Source: Robertmurraya korlensis (GTDB lineage: Bacteria; Bacillota; Bacilli; Bacillales; Cytobacillaceae). Taken from it: a stretch of DNA of 64,000 bases. Shown here in pieces: positions 24,225-32,769 of the stretch. The stretch is taken from positions 1 through 64,000 of the forward strand of contig NZ_JAMBNS010000002.1 of the NCBI RefSeq assembly GCF_023715225.1. Reading direction: 5' to 3'. Below the pieces are notes generated by a model. The model saw only the letters and a program-made list of their open reading frames with translations, did no database searches and had not been told where the DNA came from. The position numbers were made by a program, and so were the translations under genes. Within the stretch, counting starts at the first letter, position 1. Every line of letters starts with the position of its first letter.

Positions 24225-25070
24225 ATGGTTCGCTTATATACTGACCAACTTTCCGTTGCTTATGGAGAACGAACGATAGTGAAAAACCTCAGCATCCATA
24301 TACCAGATAATAAAATCACGACCATTATTGGTTCAAATGGCTGTGGAAAATCAACTTTGCTCAAAGCCATTACACGAATAATTGCTCAACAAGCTGGGAC
24401 CGTTCTTTTAGATGGAGAGGATATTGCTAAGCAGCATACAAAAGAATTAGCTAGAAAAATGGCCATACTCCCTCAGTCACCTGAAAGTGTTGGTGGACTT
24501 ACTGTCGGAGAGCTTGTCAGCTATGGACGTTTTCCATATCAAAAAGGGTTTGGCCGCTTAACCAAACGAGATTTTGAAGTAATTGATTGGGCTCTTGAAG
24601 CAACAGGAACAATGGATTTTAAATTCCGACCAGTTGATGCCCTTTCTGGTGGACAAAGGCAACGGGTATGGATTGCCATGGCACTTGCTCAGGAAACCGA
24701 TATTATTTTCCTGGATGAACCTACCACGTATTTGGACATGGCTCATCAACTTGAGGTTCTAGAACTGTTGCAAGAGTTAAACAAAAATGAAGGTCGAACG
24801 ATTGTCATGGTTCTACATGATTTAAATCAGGCCGCTCGTTTTGCCGATCATTTAATTGCCTTAAAAGCAGGGGAAATTGTAAGAGCTGGGACTTGCGAAG
24901 AAGTGATTCAACGCGAGGTGTTACGAGAGGTGTTTCAAATTGATGCAGAAATTGGAAGAGATCCTCGTACAAATAAACCAATGTGTATAACCTATAACCT
25001 ACTTAAAGGAAATTCACTAAATGAACAACACATCCATACTACTCTTACTCCTGTAAGTGTGAATTACTAA
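24225..25070 (+). CDS. Siderophore ABC transporter ATPase (YusV/FecE-like)
   Basis: Predicted 281 residues, ATG after AGGAGG. Walker A GSNGCGKST, Q-loop LPQSPE, signature LSGGQRQRVWIAMALAQ, Walker B IIFLDEPTTYLD and H-loop VLHDLNQAARFADH. It matches the FecE/FhuC/YusV type that energises ferri-siderophore import. First gene of a Fur-controlled operon with two FecCD permeases; no substrate-binding lipoprotein is encoded in the operon. Confidence 0.9.
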   Translation: MVRLYTDQLSVAYGERTIVKNLSIHIPDNKITTIIGSNGCGKSTLLKAITRIIAQQAGTVLLDGEDIAKQHTKELARKMAILPQSPESVGGLTVGELVSYGRFPYQKGFGRLTKRDFEVIDWALEATGTMDFKFRPVDALSGGQRQRVWIAMALAQETDIIFLDEPTTYLDMAHQLEVLELLQELNKNEGRTIVMVLHDLNQAARFADHLIALKAGEIVRAGTCEEVIQREVLREVFQIDAEIGRDPRTNKPMCITYNLLKGNSLNEQHIHTTLTPVSVNY

Positions 25071-25132
25071 TGTACGCCTATTAAATAGAGTTCTTTACTA
25101 AGAGTTTTCTTGAAAAATAGTTTACTTACGTG

Positions 25133-25160
25133 GAGGAATTCATCAACGAATTCCTCTCTT
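25133..25160 (+). terminator. Partial terminator inside the siderophore operon
   Basis: GAGGAATTC (25133-25141) pairs with GAATTCCTC (25148-25156), then TCTTTCTTTT. It would reduce permease expression relative to the ATPase. Confidence 0.6.
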
Positions 25161-25193
25161 TCTTTTGACATGTAAAAAAGTGAGGTGACTAGA

Positions 25194-26201
25194 TTGCTAC
25201 ATAATAACAAACCTATATCGTTTCTCTTCAAAACCATTGTTGCACTCATTTTATTTATACTCATGTTTAGCATTGCAATGGTTTTCGGAGCTGCTGATAC
25301 AACTTACAAGGATGTATGGCTTGCCTTATTATCCAATCAGACAAGTGAAAAAATATTAATTTTACAAGAAATTCGATTGCCACGAGAAGTTGCTGCGATA
25401 GTTGTTGGTGCTGCCCTATCTGTATCTGGGGCAATCATGCAAGGAATGACCCGAAATCCGCTTGCTGATCCAGGTTTATTAGGACTTACTGCTGGCGCGA
25501 ATGCAGGTCTAGCGATCACCATTGCCCTGCTTCCAGCCGCAAATTACTACGGAATTATGCTTGCTTGTTTTATCGGTGCGGCTGTTGGGGCTCTGCTTGT
25601 TTTCGGTATAAGTGCAGTAAAAAAAGGTGGATTCTCTCCTTTTCGTATTGTTCTAGCAGGATCAGCAATATCTGCCTTTCTTTTTGCTATTTCAGAAGGT
25701 ATTGCTATCTTCTTTAAAATCTCAAAAGATGTATCAATGTGGACGGCTGGAGGAGTGATTGGAACTACCTGGGGTCAACTTCAAATTGTGGTCCCATTCA
25801 TTATTATTGGAATCCTTCTTTCCATTTTTCTTTCAAGACAACTAACCATTCTAAGTTTAAATGAAGAAGTGGCGGTAGGCTTAGGACAGAATACAACTCG
25901 TGTAAAAGCTATTTTATTTGTGATTGTCATCGTTCTTGCAGGGGCCGCTGTAGCCTTAGCTGGTAATCTAGCTTTTGTTGGTTTACTGGTGCCCCATATC
26001 GTGCGGGCAATTGTCGGAACGGATTACCGCTTTATTCTTCCGATGTCGACCATTTTGGGTGGAACATTTATGCTCCTCGCAGATACGATTGGACGTACAT
26101 TAAATTCACCTTATGAAACACCTGTAGCGGCTATTGTTGCCATGATAGGGCTCCCCTTCTTTTTATTTATCATTCGTAAAGGAGGGAAAGAATTCTCATG
26201 A
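25194..26201 (+). CDS. FecCD siderophore permease 1
   Basis: Predicted 335 residues from TTG 25194 (GAGGTG upstream); GTG 25185 is the longer alternative. BtuC/FecCD features: LPREVAAIVVGAALSVSGAI, GMTRNPLADPGLLGLTAGAN, the ATPase-contact region and PFFLFIIRKGG at the end, about nine helices. Similar to YfiZ-type permeases for hydroxamate/citrate siderophores, which use the YusV ATPase in B. subtilis. Overlaps the next gene by 4 nt (ATGA). Confidence 0.9.
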   Translation: MLHNNKPISFLFKTIVALILFILMFSIAMVFGAADTTYKDVWLALLSNQTSEKILILQEIRLPREVAAIVVGAALSVSGAIMQGMTRNPLADPGLLGLTAGANAGLAITIALLPAANYYGIMLACFIGAAVGALLVFGISAVKKGGFSPFRIVLAGSAISAFLFAISEGIAIFFKISKDVSMWTAGGVIGTTWGQLQIVVPFIIIGILLSIFLSRQLTILSLNEEVAVGLGQNTTRVKAILFVIVIVLAGAAVALAGNLAFVGLLVPHIVRAIVGTDYRFILPMSTILGGTFMLLADTIGRTLNSPYETPVAAIVAMIGLPFFLFIIRKGGKEFS

Positions 26202-27205
26202 TTCATCAAAACCTTATAAAAAAACAAAGAGCCATTGTGATTGCTCTGCTCATACTTACCCTTGGAACTATGATTGTGAGTTTAAGTCTTGGTTATTCTT
26301 CTGTTAGCTATGATCGAATCCTACCAACCTTATTAGGGAATGGATCATTTAAAGAAGAATTTATTCTCTTTGACATCCGTCTGCCCCGTATAGTCATTAC
26401 CTTGTTAGCCGGAATGGCTCTCGCACTATCCGGTGCCATTCTTCAAGGAATTACAAGGAATGAACTAGCTGACCCAGGCATAATCGGAATAAATTCTGGG
26501 GCTGGTGTTGCAATAACTGTCTTTTTTCTATTTGCACCCATCGACGCAGCAACATTTGCTTACGCCATTCCGATCCTTGCATTTTTTGGAGCTATCCTAA
26601 CATCAGCACTTATTTATCTCTTTTCTTATAAAAAAAGTGTTGGCCTTCAGCCTGTACGATTGGTATTAGTTGGGGTAGGTTTCTCGATGGCACTTTCCGG
26701 TGCTATGATCGTTCTTATTTCATCTGCCGAACGAGCTAAGGTAGACTTTATTGCTAAGTGGTTGGCAGGAAATATATGGGGGACTGATTGGCCATTTGTA
26801 TGGGCCATCCTCCCTTGGTTACTTGTATTAATTCCCTTTACTTTATACAAGGCGAATCGCTTAAATATTTTAGCCTTAGGGGAGTCCATTTCTATCGGAG
26901 TCGGTATTTCAATTGAAAAGGAAAGAATCACTTTATTAATTACAGCTGTTGCTTTAGCAGCATCTGCCGTTTCCGTGACAGGTGGAATAAGCTTCATTGG
27001 TTTAATGGCCCCACATATGGCTAAAGCGATGGTTGGACCCAGAAACCAGCTGTTTATTCCCGTGGCAATTCTTATAGGAGGATGGCTACTGTTGTTTGCT
27101 GATACCATTGGGCGTAATATTATTGAACCTGAAGGAATTGCCGCTGGTATCATGGTCGCCCTTATTGGAGCACCTTATTTCTTATATCTTCTATTAAAAA
27201 AATAA
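26198..27205 (+). CDS. FecCD siderophore permease 2
   Basis: Predicted 335 residues. LPRIVITLLAGMALALSGAI, GITRNELADPGIIGINSGAG, GGISFIGLMAPHMAKAMVGP and GAPYFLYLLLKK mark a FecCD permease of the YfhA type. Expected to form a heterodimer with permease 1 in the membrane. Start ATG overlaps the upstream stop. Operon ends at a good terminator. Confidence 0.9.
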   Translation: MIHQNLIKKQRAIVIALLILTLGTMIVSLSLGYSSVSYDRILPTLLGNGSFKEEFILFDIRLPRIVITLLAGMALALSGAILQGITRNELADPGIIGINSGAGVAITVFFLFAPIDAATFAYAIPILAFFGAILTSALIYLFSYKKSVGLQPVRLVLVGVGFSMALSGAMIVLISSAERAKVDFIAKWLAGNIWGTDWPFVWAILPWLLVLIPFTLYKANRLNILALGESISIGVGISIEKERITLLITAVALAASAVSVTGGISFIGLMAPHMAKAMVGPRNQLFIPVAILIGGWLLLFADTIGRNIIEPEGIAAGIMVALIGAPYFLYLLLKK

Positions 27206-27213
27206 AAAAATGG

Positions 27214-27240
27214 CCCTCTTTTTATTTGAAAGAGGGTTTT
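27214..27240 (+). terminator. Terminator of the siderophore operon
   Basis: CCCTCTTT (27214-27221) pairs with AAAGAGGG (27229-27236), then TTTTG. Confidence 0.75.
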
Positions 27241-27274
27241 GTTCTGCGATATCAACTATTGTTATTGTAAACCC

Positions 27275-28735
27275 TTAAAGTAATTTCACTTGGATAAAAC
27301 ATACATCATCTAGAAGTTGTTTGGTTTTCAACTCTTTGGACAACTGGTGAAAGAGGTTTTTATCCTTTTCTTTTTTCTTCGTTAATTCTGCTAATGAAGT
27401 ATTCAAATACTCTAAGAGACCATCAGTATAAAGAAATAACTCTGTCATATCTTTATAATTGAGAGTCTCTGCTTGAAATTGATGATTTGGAAGAAATCCT
27501 ACAGGTATTTCATTGGATGAAATTTCTCTTAGTCTTTCCCCTTCTTCAAGGATAAAAGACGGATGTCCTGCATTGATGTAATCTATGGTTTTGTTTTTCA
27601 TATCAATCAAGAGCACAATACATGTAAAGTACATTCTAGTCATTTTTTCATTTTCGCTCTCTGAGAATAACTCTAGCATATGTTGATTCAGTCTATTTAA
27701 AATATAAGTAGGGTGGCATGTATCATATTTTAATATTGATGTAAGCTCTGCATTAATCGACATGGTTAGTAAAGAAGAAGCAATTCCGTGTCCCATCACA
27801 TCCATGATCATAACAAAATACAGATCTTCATCAATTTTCTGCCATTTATAAAAATCCCCACCCAGTTCATGTGACGGAAAATATGAACCATGAATCGTGA
27901 TAGATTGATCATCAATATCCTTGCTTAGTATTAATTGCTGAATGGTACGAGATAAAGAAATATCTCGCTTTAAATCAAGTCCTAAAAGCTTTTTCTTTGT
28001 TACATCCATTTGAATCCCTATAAAATGACTTACTTCTCCTTGTTCGGTAAGAACTGGATTAATACAGACCTCATTCCAGAAAGTAGTTTGATCCTTCCGA
28101 TAATTTAATATCTCAACTTTAACTTCTTCCTTATTCGCCACTTTTTCTCTAATGTTTCTTATTGTTTCCTTACTCGTTTCTGGGCCTTGTAGAAACCTGC
28201 AATTTCTCCCCATAATCTCATCTGAACCATATCCAGTTAGACTTTCGAATCCTTTATTGTGGTAAATAATAGGGTTATCTTCTTGATGTGGATCAGTGAT
28301 CGTAATTCCTACCCCGGTATGGTCAAGCACGCCCGCCAACAGCTTATTCATTTCTGCTAATTCACTTTTTTGTTTCTTTAATTTTTGTTCCTCTGTGATA
28401 TCGCGTAAAACAATTTGTAGAAACCCTTCTTCTATTAAAGGCGTGTACTTTACATTGAATGTTAATGGGTATCCTTCTTTATGATAGATTTTAACTTGGA
28501 AATCATCTCGTTTTTCCCCAGAAAGTACGGCAGAAAAAATAGCAAGAGTATATTCTAACGAGTTAGGGTCAAGTGAAATTACCTCTGAAAAATGCTTGCC
28601 TAATAATTCTTCCCGCTTGTACCCAAGCACCTTCTCATACGATGAATTCACATACACACAAATACCTTCTGTATCTAATACTGAAACTAGATCTGGGGAG
28701 CCTTCAATTAATGATTGATAAAAGTTCATATTCAT
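27275..28735 (-). CDS. PAS-LOV-PP2C: blue-light-type RsbU-like phosphatase
   Basis: Predicted 486 residues. PAS 1 (about 4-120), then a second PAS that is a LOV domain (about 133-250): GRNCRFLQG with the flavin-adduct Cys at 179, preceded by TGY and followed by NYRKDQTTFWNE, NPV and FIGIQMDVT, all FMN-contact positions seen in YtvA. The C-terminal domain (about 285-486) is an SpoIIE/RsbU-type PP2C with HELGGDFYKW, MDVMGHGIASSL, NAGHPSF, LYTDGLLE and LDDVCF, so the metal-binding Asp residues are present. Expected to dephosphorylate an anti-anti-sigma factor in light. Its start overlaps the RsbW-like gene (ATGA). Confidence 0.9.
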   Translation of the reverse strand: MNMNFYQSLIEGSPDLVSVLDTEGICVYVNSSYEKVLGYKREELLGKHFSEVISLDPNSLEYTLAIFSAVLSGEKRDDFQVKIYHKEGYPLTFNVKYTPLIEEGFLQIVLRDITEEQKLKKQKSELAEMNKLLAGVLDHTGVGITITDPHQEDNPIIYHNKGFESLTGYGSDEIMGRNCRFLQGPETSKETIRNIREKVANKEEVKVEILNYRKDQTTFWNEVCINPVLTEQGEVSHFIGIQMDVTKKKLLGLDLKRDISLSRTIQQLILSKDIDDQSITIHGSYFPSHELGGDFYKWQKIDEDLYFVMIMDVMGHGIASSLLTMSINAELTSILKYDTCHPTYILNRLNQHMLELFSESENEKMTRMYFTCIVLLIDMKNKTIDYINAGHPSFILEEGERLREISSNEIPVGFLPNHQFQAETLNYKDMTELFLYTDGLLEYLNTSLAELTKKKEKDKNLFHQLSKELKTKQLLDDVCFIQVKLL

Positions 28736-29142
28736 TTTTCCAACCCGAATAGTAATGTTAGTTTTCTTCCACCTTCAGAGTAGGAAATATGCTTTGCACA
28801 TTTTTTCATAATGGCAATTCCTCTTCCCCTCGTGCTCAATAATGATTCTATAAAATATTGATCAGTATCTTTAACCGACATGATCTTTTCTTCGTGATTG
28901 AACCCATCTCCGTTATGCTCAACTTCTATAATTATTTCACTTCCGTTTATTTCTGCAGAAACCGTAATATCAAAAGTAGAATCTCTTTTTATGCCGTGTT
29001 CAAACGCATTATTAACCGCTTCTCGAATAGAGTACATAACCAAATGTAAATTTCCCACTGTGTAATTCCCTATATAATCTTCCAATTCTCGTTCAAGTAT
29101 CTCGTATTCTTCATATGTAGATATGTGTATTGATTTTTGCAT
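28732..29142 (-). CDS. RsbW/SpoIIAB-like HATPase kinase
   Basis: Predicted 136 residues, start ATG 29142 (an in-frame GTG at 29157 is possible). HATPase_c N box SIREAVNNAFEHGI, G1 box VEHNGDGFNHEE and G2 STRGRGIAIMKKC, the pattern of Ser-kinase anti-sigma factors such as RsbW. It would bind a sigma factor or phosphorylate a STAS protein. It is translationally coupled to the LOV-PP2C phosphatase, but neither a STAS anti-anti-sigma nor a sigma gene is adjacent. Confidence 0.85.
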   Translation of the reverse strand: MQKSIHISTYEEYEILERELEDYIGNYTVGNLHLVMYSIREAVNNAFEHGIKRDSTFDITVSAEINGSEIIIEVEHNGDGFNHEEKIMSVKDTDQYFIESLLSTRGRGIAIMKKCAKHISYSEGGRKLTLLFGLEK

Positions 29143-29225
29143 GTTCTTCTCTTTCACTTCCCTTATTAATACCTTCCCCTATTATGAACCAACAATAACC
29201 TTTGTTAGTCAATCATTCTAAATTA

Positions 29226-29255
29226 TAAAAAAGAGAACTTCTATAAAAAGTTCTC
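29226..29255 (-). terminator. Orphan minus-strand terminator before the LOV operon
   Basis: GAGAACTT (29233-29240) pairs with AAGTTCTC (29248-29255); TTTTTTAT follows on the minus strand. No minus-strand gene precedes it between 29256 and 30052, so it ends either a short RNA or a leader of the kinase-phosphatase operon. Confidence 0.6.
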
Positions 29256-29375
29256 CCTATCTCACTTAACTATTCAAATGTAAAATAACTCAACCTACGA
29301 AGGCTAACAGCTTGGTCTATTTATAACAACTTTGCATATAGTTTAATAGATATTGTGTGAAGGAGTTATTCATTT

Positions 29376-29732
29376 ATGAAAAAATATATGTATTTACTTA
29401 GTGTAATTGCACTCATAGCACTTGTAGCTTATTTGGAATCTCCAAACTCTACATTCACTCATCCAAATGAAGGAACAAATATGTATTCTTCTATTCCCTC
29501 CATTGAGGATGACGACATTTCCGAAACAACAGAAGCTAATTCTGATGTAGAAAACGAAGTGGGAGAGGCTGTTCTTGCATCATTGGAGCTAAAACTAGAA
29601 AAAACAGAACTCGAAGATGGTTATATCATCGAAACATACAGGGAATACGAGATCTATAACAATGAAGCTGGTGAAGTAATTAAATCTGTACCTACAGATC
29701 ATTACGAATACTTAAAGTATTTAGATGAATAA
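29376..29732 (+). CDS. Small exported/anchored protein, unknown
   Basis: Predicted 118 residues. Signal/anchor helix MKKYMYLLSVIALIALVAYL, then an acidic Ser/Thr/Asn linker and a C-terminal segment ending YIIETYREYEIYNNEAGEV. Ribosome site AAGGAG 10 nt before the ATG. No family recognised; probably faces the outside. Confidence 0.65.
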   Translation: MKKYMYLLSVIALIALVAYLESPNSTFTHPNEGTNMYSSIPSIEDDDISETTEANSDVENEVGEAVLASLELKLEKTELEDGYIIETYREYEIYNNEAGEVIKSVPTDHYEYLKYLDE

Positions 29733-29794
29733 CTTAAAAAGTTATGTATCTAAACATACCTAATCACCCACCCTACTAATGGGAGGTGAAGATG

Positions 29795-29929
29795 ATGGCA
29801 GACGAAAGACCAATCGAATATAGCGAAAAAGTTCTTGATGAGAGAAACACATTAACTGGACCTGATAAGGGGAAAAATGGCTTTCCAAAAACTCCAAAAC
29901 ATGTCCCGATTCGTAATAATCAAAAATAA
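29795..29929 (+). CDS. Small hydrophilic protein, 44 residues, unknown
   Basis: ATG 29795 (or 29792) follows GGGAGGTG. It reads MADERPIEYSEKVLDERNTL and ends PKTPKHVPIRNNQK; charged, Pro-rich at the end, no hydrophobic part. A terminator follows. A real small gene by its signals; function unknown. Confidence 0.7.
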   Translation: MADERPIEYSEKVLDERNTLTGPDKGKNGFPKTPKHVPIRNNQK

Positions 29930-29953
29930 AGCTAACCCCATGACAATTTGGAG

Positions 29954-29980
29954 AAGACTGTTAAATGCAGTCTTTTTCCT
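29954..29980 (+). terminator. Terminator of the 44-residue gene
   Basis: AAGACTG (29954-29960) pairs with CAGTCTT (29968-29974), then TTTCC. Confidence 0.65.
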
Positions 29981-30052
29981 CTACACCTCCACCATGTAAA
30001 AAGTCCCCTCCTCTGGTTGTTCAAATCACCAAAATTTCCATCATAATCCACT

Positions 30053-30481
30053 CTACTCCTCATTGGTAGGGTATGTAGTTTGTAAAAAGTCAATCGTGTG
30101 CACAATTAATTGTTTTAATACCTCAACATTCACATCATCAAGTTTATTGATATAGACGCAGCCCTTTCCTTGCGTATGTTTTCCAAATCTTTCAAGAAGC
30201 TGCTGTCGATTGGAATCACCCGTTGCAAAATATAAGCTTATTTTGGCTTTTCTTGGAGAATAACCGACAAGTGGTGCTTCCCCCTCATGACCTGACTCAT
30301 ATTTATAATGGTATTTCCCAAAACCAATAATACTCGGTCCCCACATCTTTGCTTCGTAACCACTTGTAGCAGAAAAAATGTCTAACAATTTATAGGCATC
30401 CTCTTTTTTCCTCGGTTGTTCCACTTGTTCAATAAACTCAATCACACTGCGGTCTGTTTCTTTTGTCTTTTGTTCGTACAT
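30053..30481 (-). CDS. DUF1801 domain protein
   Basis: Predicted 142 residues. DUF1801 features: DRSVIEFIEQVEQPRKKEDAY, YEAKMWGPSIIGFGKYHYKY, PLVGYSPRKAKISLYF and LERFGKHTQGKGCVYINKL. The family is related to frataxin-like/YdhG proteins with unproven function. ATG follows GGGG at 8 nt. Single gene. Confidence 0.85.
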   Translation of the reverse strand: MYEQKTKETDRSVIEFIEQVEQPRKKEDAYKLLDIFSATSGYEAKMWGPSIIGFGKYHYKYESGHEGEAPLVGYSPRKAKISLYFATGDSNRQQLLERFGKHTQGKGCVYINKLDDVNVEVLKQLIVHTIDFLQTTYPTNEE

Positions 30482-30615
30482 CTTTAAAACCCCTTTCTAA
30501 AAAAAATTTACCATTAATTCTTAGGAAAAGCGAATTCTCCAAAAATTTGGAATGTTATGGTATTATATAAGAATTATATATTATAATGCTGTTATGTTTG
30601 AGAGGATGTGCTCAT

Positions 30616-31593
30616 ATGAGAGAAATTACATTAGGGATTTTAGCTTCTTTATTTTTTGCTGTTACCTTTATTTTGAATCGTTCAATGGAACTATCAGGAG
30701 GCAGTTGGCTATGGAGTTCCTCGTTACGTTACATTTTCATGGTACCCTTTTTATTTATGATTGTCATGTATAGAAGAAATCTAAAACATATGTGGAAAGA
30801 AATGTGGTCTAATCCACTTCCTTGGTTTTTATGGAGCTTCGTAGGTTTTGTTTTGTTTTATGCACCTATAACCTTCGCCGCTGCATTCGGGCCAGGCTGG
30901 CTCGTCGCTGGTACTTGGCCACTTACCATTGTGGCAGGAGTACTTCTAGGTCCGCTTTTTTATAAAACGGTGGAATCAAAAAATGGACCGATCAAGGTTC
31001 GACAGCAAATCCCGATCCAAGCCTTATTCATATCGTTTTTCATTTTAATAGGTGTTGTTCTGATTCAATGGCAGCACGCCCAAAGTTTAACCTTTGGAAT
31101 TGTGATAGCAAGCACTTTTCCTGTCCTTGTGGCAGCTTTTTGCTATCCGCTTGGAAATAGAAAAATGATGGAGATTTGTGGGGGAAAATTGGATACTTTT
31201 CAGCGGGTGTTTGGTATGACCCTTGCTAGTCTCCCTTTTTGGCTTCTACTTGCTGGAATTGGATATGTTCAGGTGGGTCCACCCTCAACTGAGCAAATAA
31301 CCCAATCATTTATCGTCGCAATTTCCTCTGGGGTGATTGCCACAACATTATTCTTCATCGCTACAGATCGTGTGAGAGATAACCACGATAAACTAGCAGC
31401 CGTTGAAGCAACACAGTCGACTCAAGTTATTTTTGTTATTGTGGGTGAAGTCCTCCTTTTATCCACCCCATTACCAAGTACACTCGCAATTATAGGACTA
31501 TTTATCGTCATGTTCGGTATGCTTTTGCATAGTTTTTCATCAAAAAAGGCACAAAAGCCAAAGATAAATGTAAAAAAAGAGACATTTTCTTAA
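30616..31593 (+). CDS. DMT/EmrE-superfamily transporter
   Basis: Predicted 325 residues from ATG 30616 (AGAGGATG upstream). Ten membrane helices in two repeats: ITLGILASLFFAVTFILNRS at the front, GPGWLVAGTWPLTIVAG in the middle, and QSTQVIFVIVGEVLLLSTPL before a Lys-rich cytosolic tail. Annotated family name is multidrug-resistance efflux transporter (EmrE-like), but the substrate is unknown. A TCCAAA-AA-TTTGGA palindrome (30538-30551) lies upstream. Confidence 0.8.
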   Translation: MREITLGILASLFFAVTFILNRSMELSGGSWLWSSSLRYIFMVPFLFMIVMYRRNLKHMWKEMWSNPLPWFLWSFVGFVLFYAPITFAAAFGPGWLVAGTWPLTIVAGVLLGPLFYKTVESKNGPIKVRQQIPIQALFISFFILIGVVLIQWQHAQSLTFGIVIASTFPVLVAAFCYPLGNRKMMEICGGKLDTFQRVFGMTLASLPFWLLLAGIGYVQVGPPSTEQITQSFIVAISSGVIATTLFFIATDRVRDNHDKLAAVEATQSTQVIFVIVGEVLLLSTPLPSTLAIIGLFIVMFGMLLHSFSSKKAQKPKINVKKETFS

Positions 31594-31648
31594 AGAAACT
31601 AAAGACCAAAAGATGAGTTATACGACTTTCCTAACTCAACCAAAACTG

Positions 31649-31680
31649 CCAAGTAGAAACAGCTACTTGGCCATCTTTTT
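31649..31680. terminator. Bidirectional terminator
   Basis: CCAAGTAG (31649-31656) pairs with CTACTTGG (31663-31670); plus strand continues CCATCTTTTTTT. It contains the stop of the minus-strand GNAT gene. Confidence 0.7.
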
Positions 31681-32139
31681 TTCAAAACAAGTAAGTGACA
31701 ACTGCTCATTCACTTGTACCACCTTTTCAACTGTAAATCCTCTTTGCAAGTAAAACTCGATAGCTGGTTTATTTTCAGACCCAGTAGATACAATGAGCTT
31801 CTTCATGCCCTCCACTTGCTCTTCAATAAAGGCTAAAAGTTGATTGGCAATCCCTTTTCGAAAATGATTGGGATGAACAGTCAGTCTGTGTATATCCAGA
31901 GTCTTTCCTTCTACTTTAAAAGATATAGCTCCACAAAGCTCATTCCCTATAAAGTAACCAAAAAATTTTTCCCCACAGTTCTGAAGCGTTTCCACTGTAT
32001 CTTTAATCGGGGGAATATCATAAAAATTGATCAATTTTGCCTCCACCATATAGGAGGGGATTTGTAACTTGAGTATGATGTCAGCTACTTTTTCGTCCGT
32101 TACATCCAAATATCTTATCTGTGATACCCTAGATTTCAC
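31663..32139 (-). CDS. GNAT acetyltransferase
   Basis: Predicted 158 residues. LDIHRLTVHPNHFRKGIANQLLAFIE is the acetyl-CoA loop region, followed by LIVSTGSENKPAIEFYLQRGF. Start GTG 32139 after GGGGAGGAG; it overlaps the upstream FlaR-like gene by 11 nt, so the two are co-translated. Substrate unknown. Confidence 0.85.
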   Translation of the reverse strand: MKSRVSQIRYLDVTDEKVADIILKLQIPSYMVEAKLINFYDIPPIKDTVETLQNCGEKFFGYFIGNELCGAISFKVEGKTLDIHRLTVHPNHFRKGIANQLLAFIEEQVEGMKKLIVSTGSENKPAIEFYLQRGFTVEKVVQVNEQLSLTCFEKKMAK

Positions 32140-32668
32140 TATGTTTCTCCTCCCCAGCTTCCTTCTGTCTTAAATATGTTTCTAGCTCATTGTGATCACG
32201 GATAATAATGACTTTATCATCGAATTCTTTTAACAGCTCAATAATTTCTCTTTTACTTACTTTTTCAAAATATGTATTCCAACGAAACATTCGCATAAAC
32301 ATAGAAAAGGAGGACTTGTAATTGCTTTTTTCTAGACCAAGTTGCTGGAGAAGATATCTCTTAATAATTCTGTACGTGCGTATAGAAAAGCGTGTATCTA
32401 AAAATATAATTAATTCTGCATTAACAAAGCTATCTGTTACCCACTGATAATGGACCCCTTCGTTAATCCATGCATCACTATTCACAATATTTCTCAAAAA
32501 TATATCTCTTTCCTTTTCTGATCTTCTAACATCACCTGTTTGAAACCTTTTCCACACGACATTATCTAATTCATAATGCGGAATGTTAAAATCTATTGAA
32601 AGTTTTTTAGCAAGAGTTGTTTTGCCACTCCCGACAGAACCGATTATATGTATTTTCTTAACCTGCAT
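32129..32668 (-). CDS. FlaR-like P-loop kinase, second copy
   Basis: Predicted 179 residues from ATG 32668 (GGAGTG upstream). GSVGSGKTTLAKKL Walker A, HYELDNVVWKRF, WINEGVHYQWV and RTYRIIKRYLLQQL match the family of the gene at 16866-17390 with clear divergence. First gene of a unit with the GNAT gene. Substrate unknown. Confidence 0.8.
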   Translation of the reverse strand: MQVKKIHIIGSVGSGKTTLAKKLSIDFNIPHYELDNVVWKRFQTGDVRRSEKERDIFLRNIVNSDAWINEGVHYQWVTDSFVNAELIIFLDTRFSIRTYRIIKRYLLQQLGLEKSNYKSSFSMFMRMFRWNTYFEKVSKREIIELLKEFDDKVIIIRDHNELETYLRQKEAGEEKHSEI

Positions 32669-32769
32669 GTAAATCACTCCGCAATTCCTGTGTAAAAATC
32701 TACTGTTTCTAGTCATATTATACGATGAAAAGAGTGCCCAAAGACACCCTTTAACTACCTACTTATCTA

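Noticed and set aside
20538-30551. TCCAAA-AA-TTTGGA palindrome at 30538-30551 as operator
   Set aside because: Short, AT-rich and without a second copy or an adjacent regulator gene; kept only as a note under the DMT transporter.
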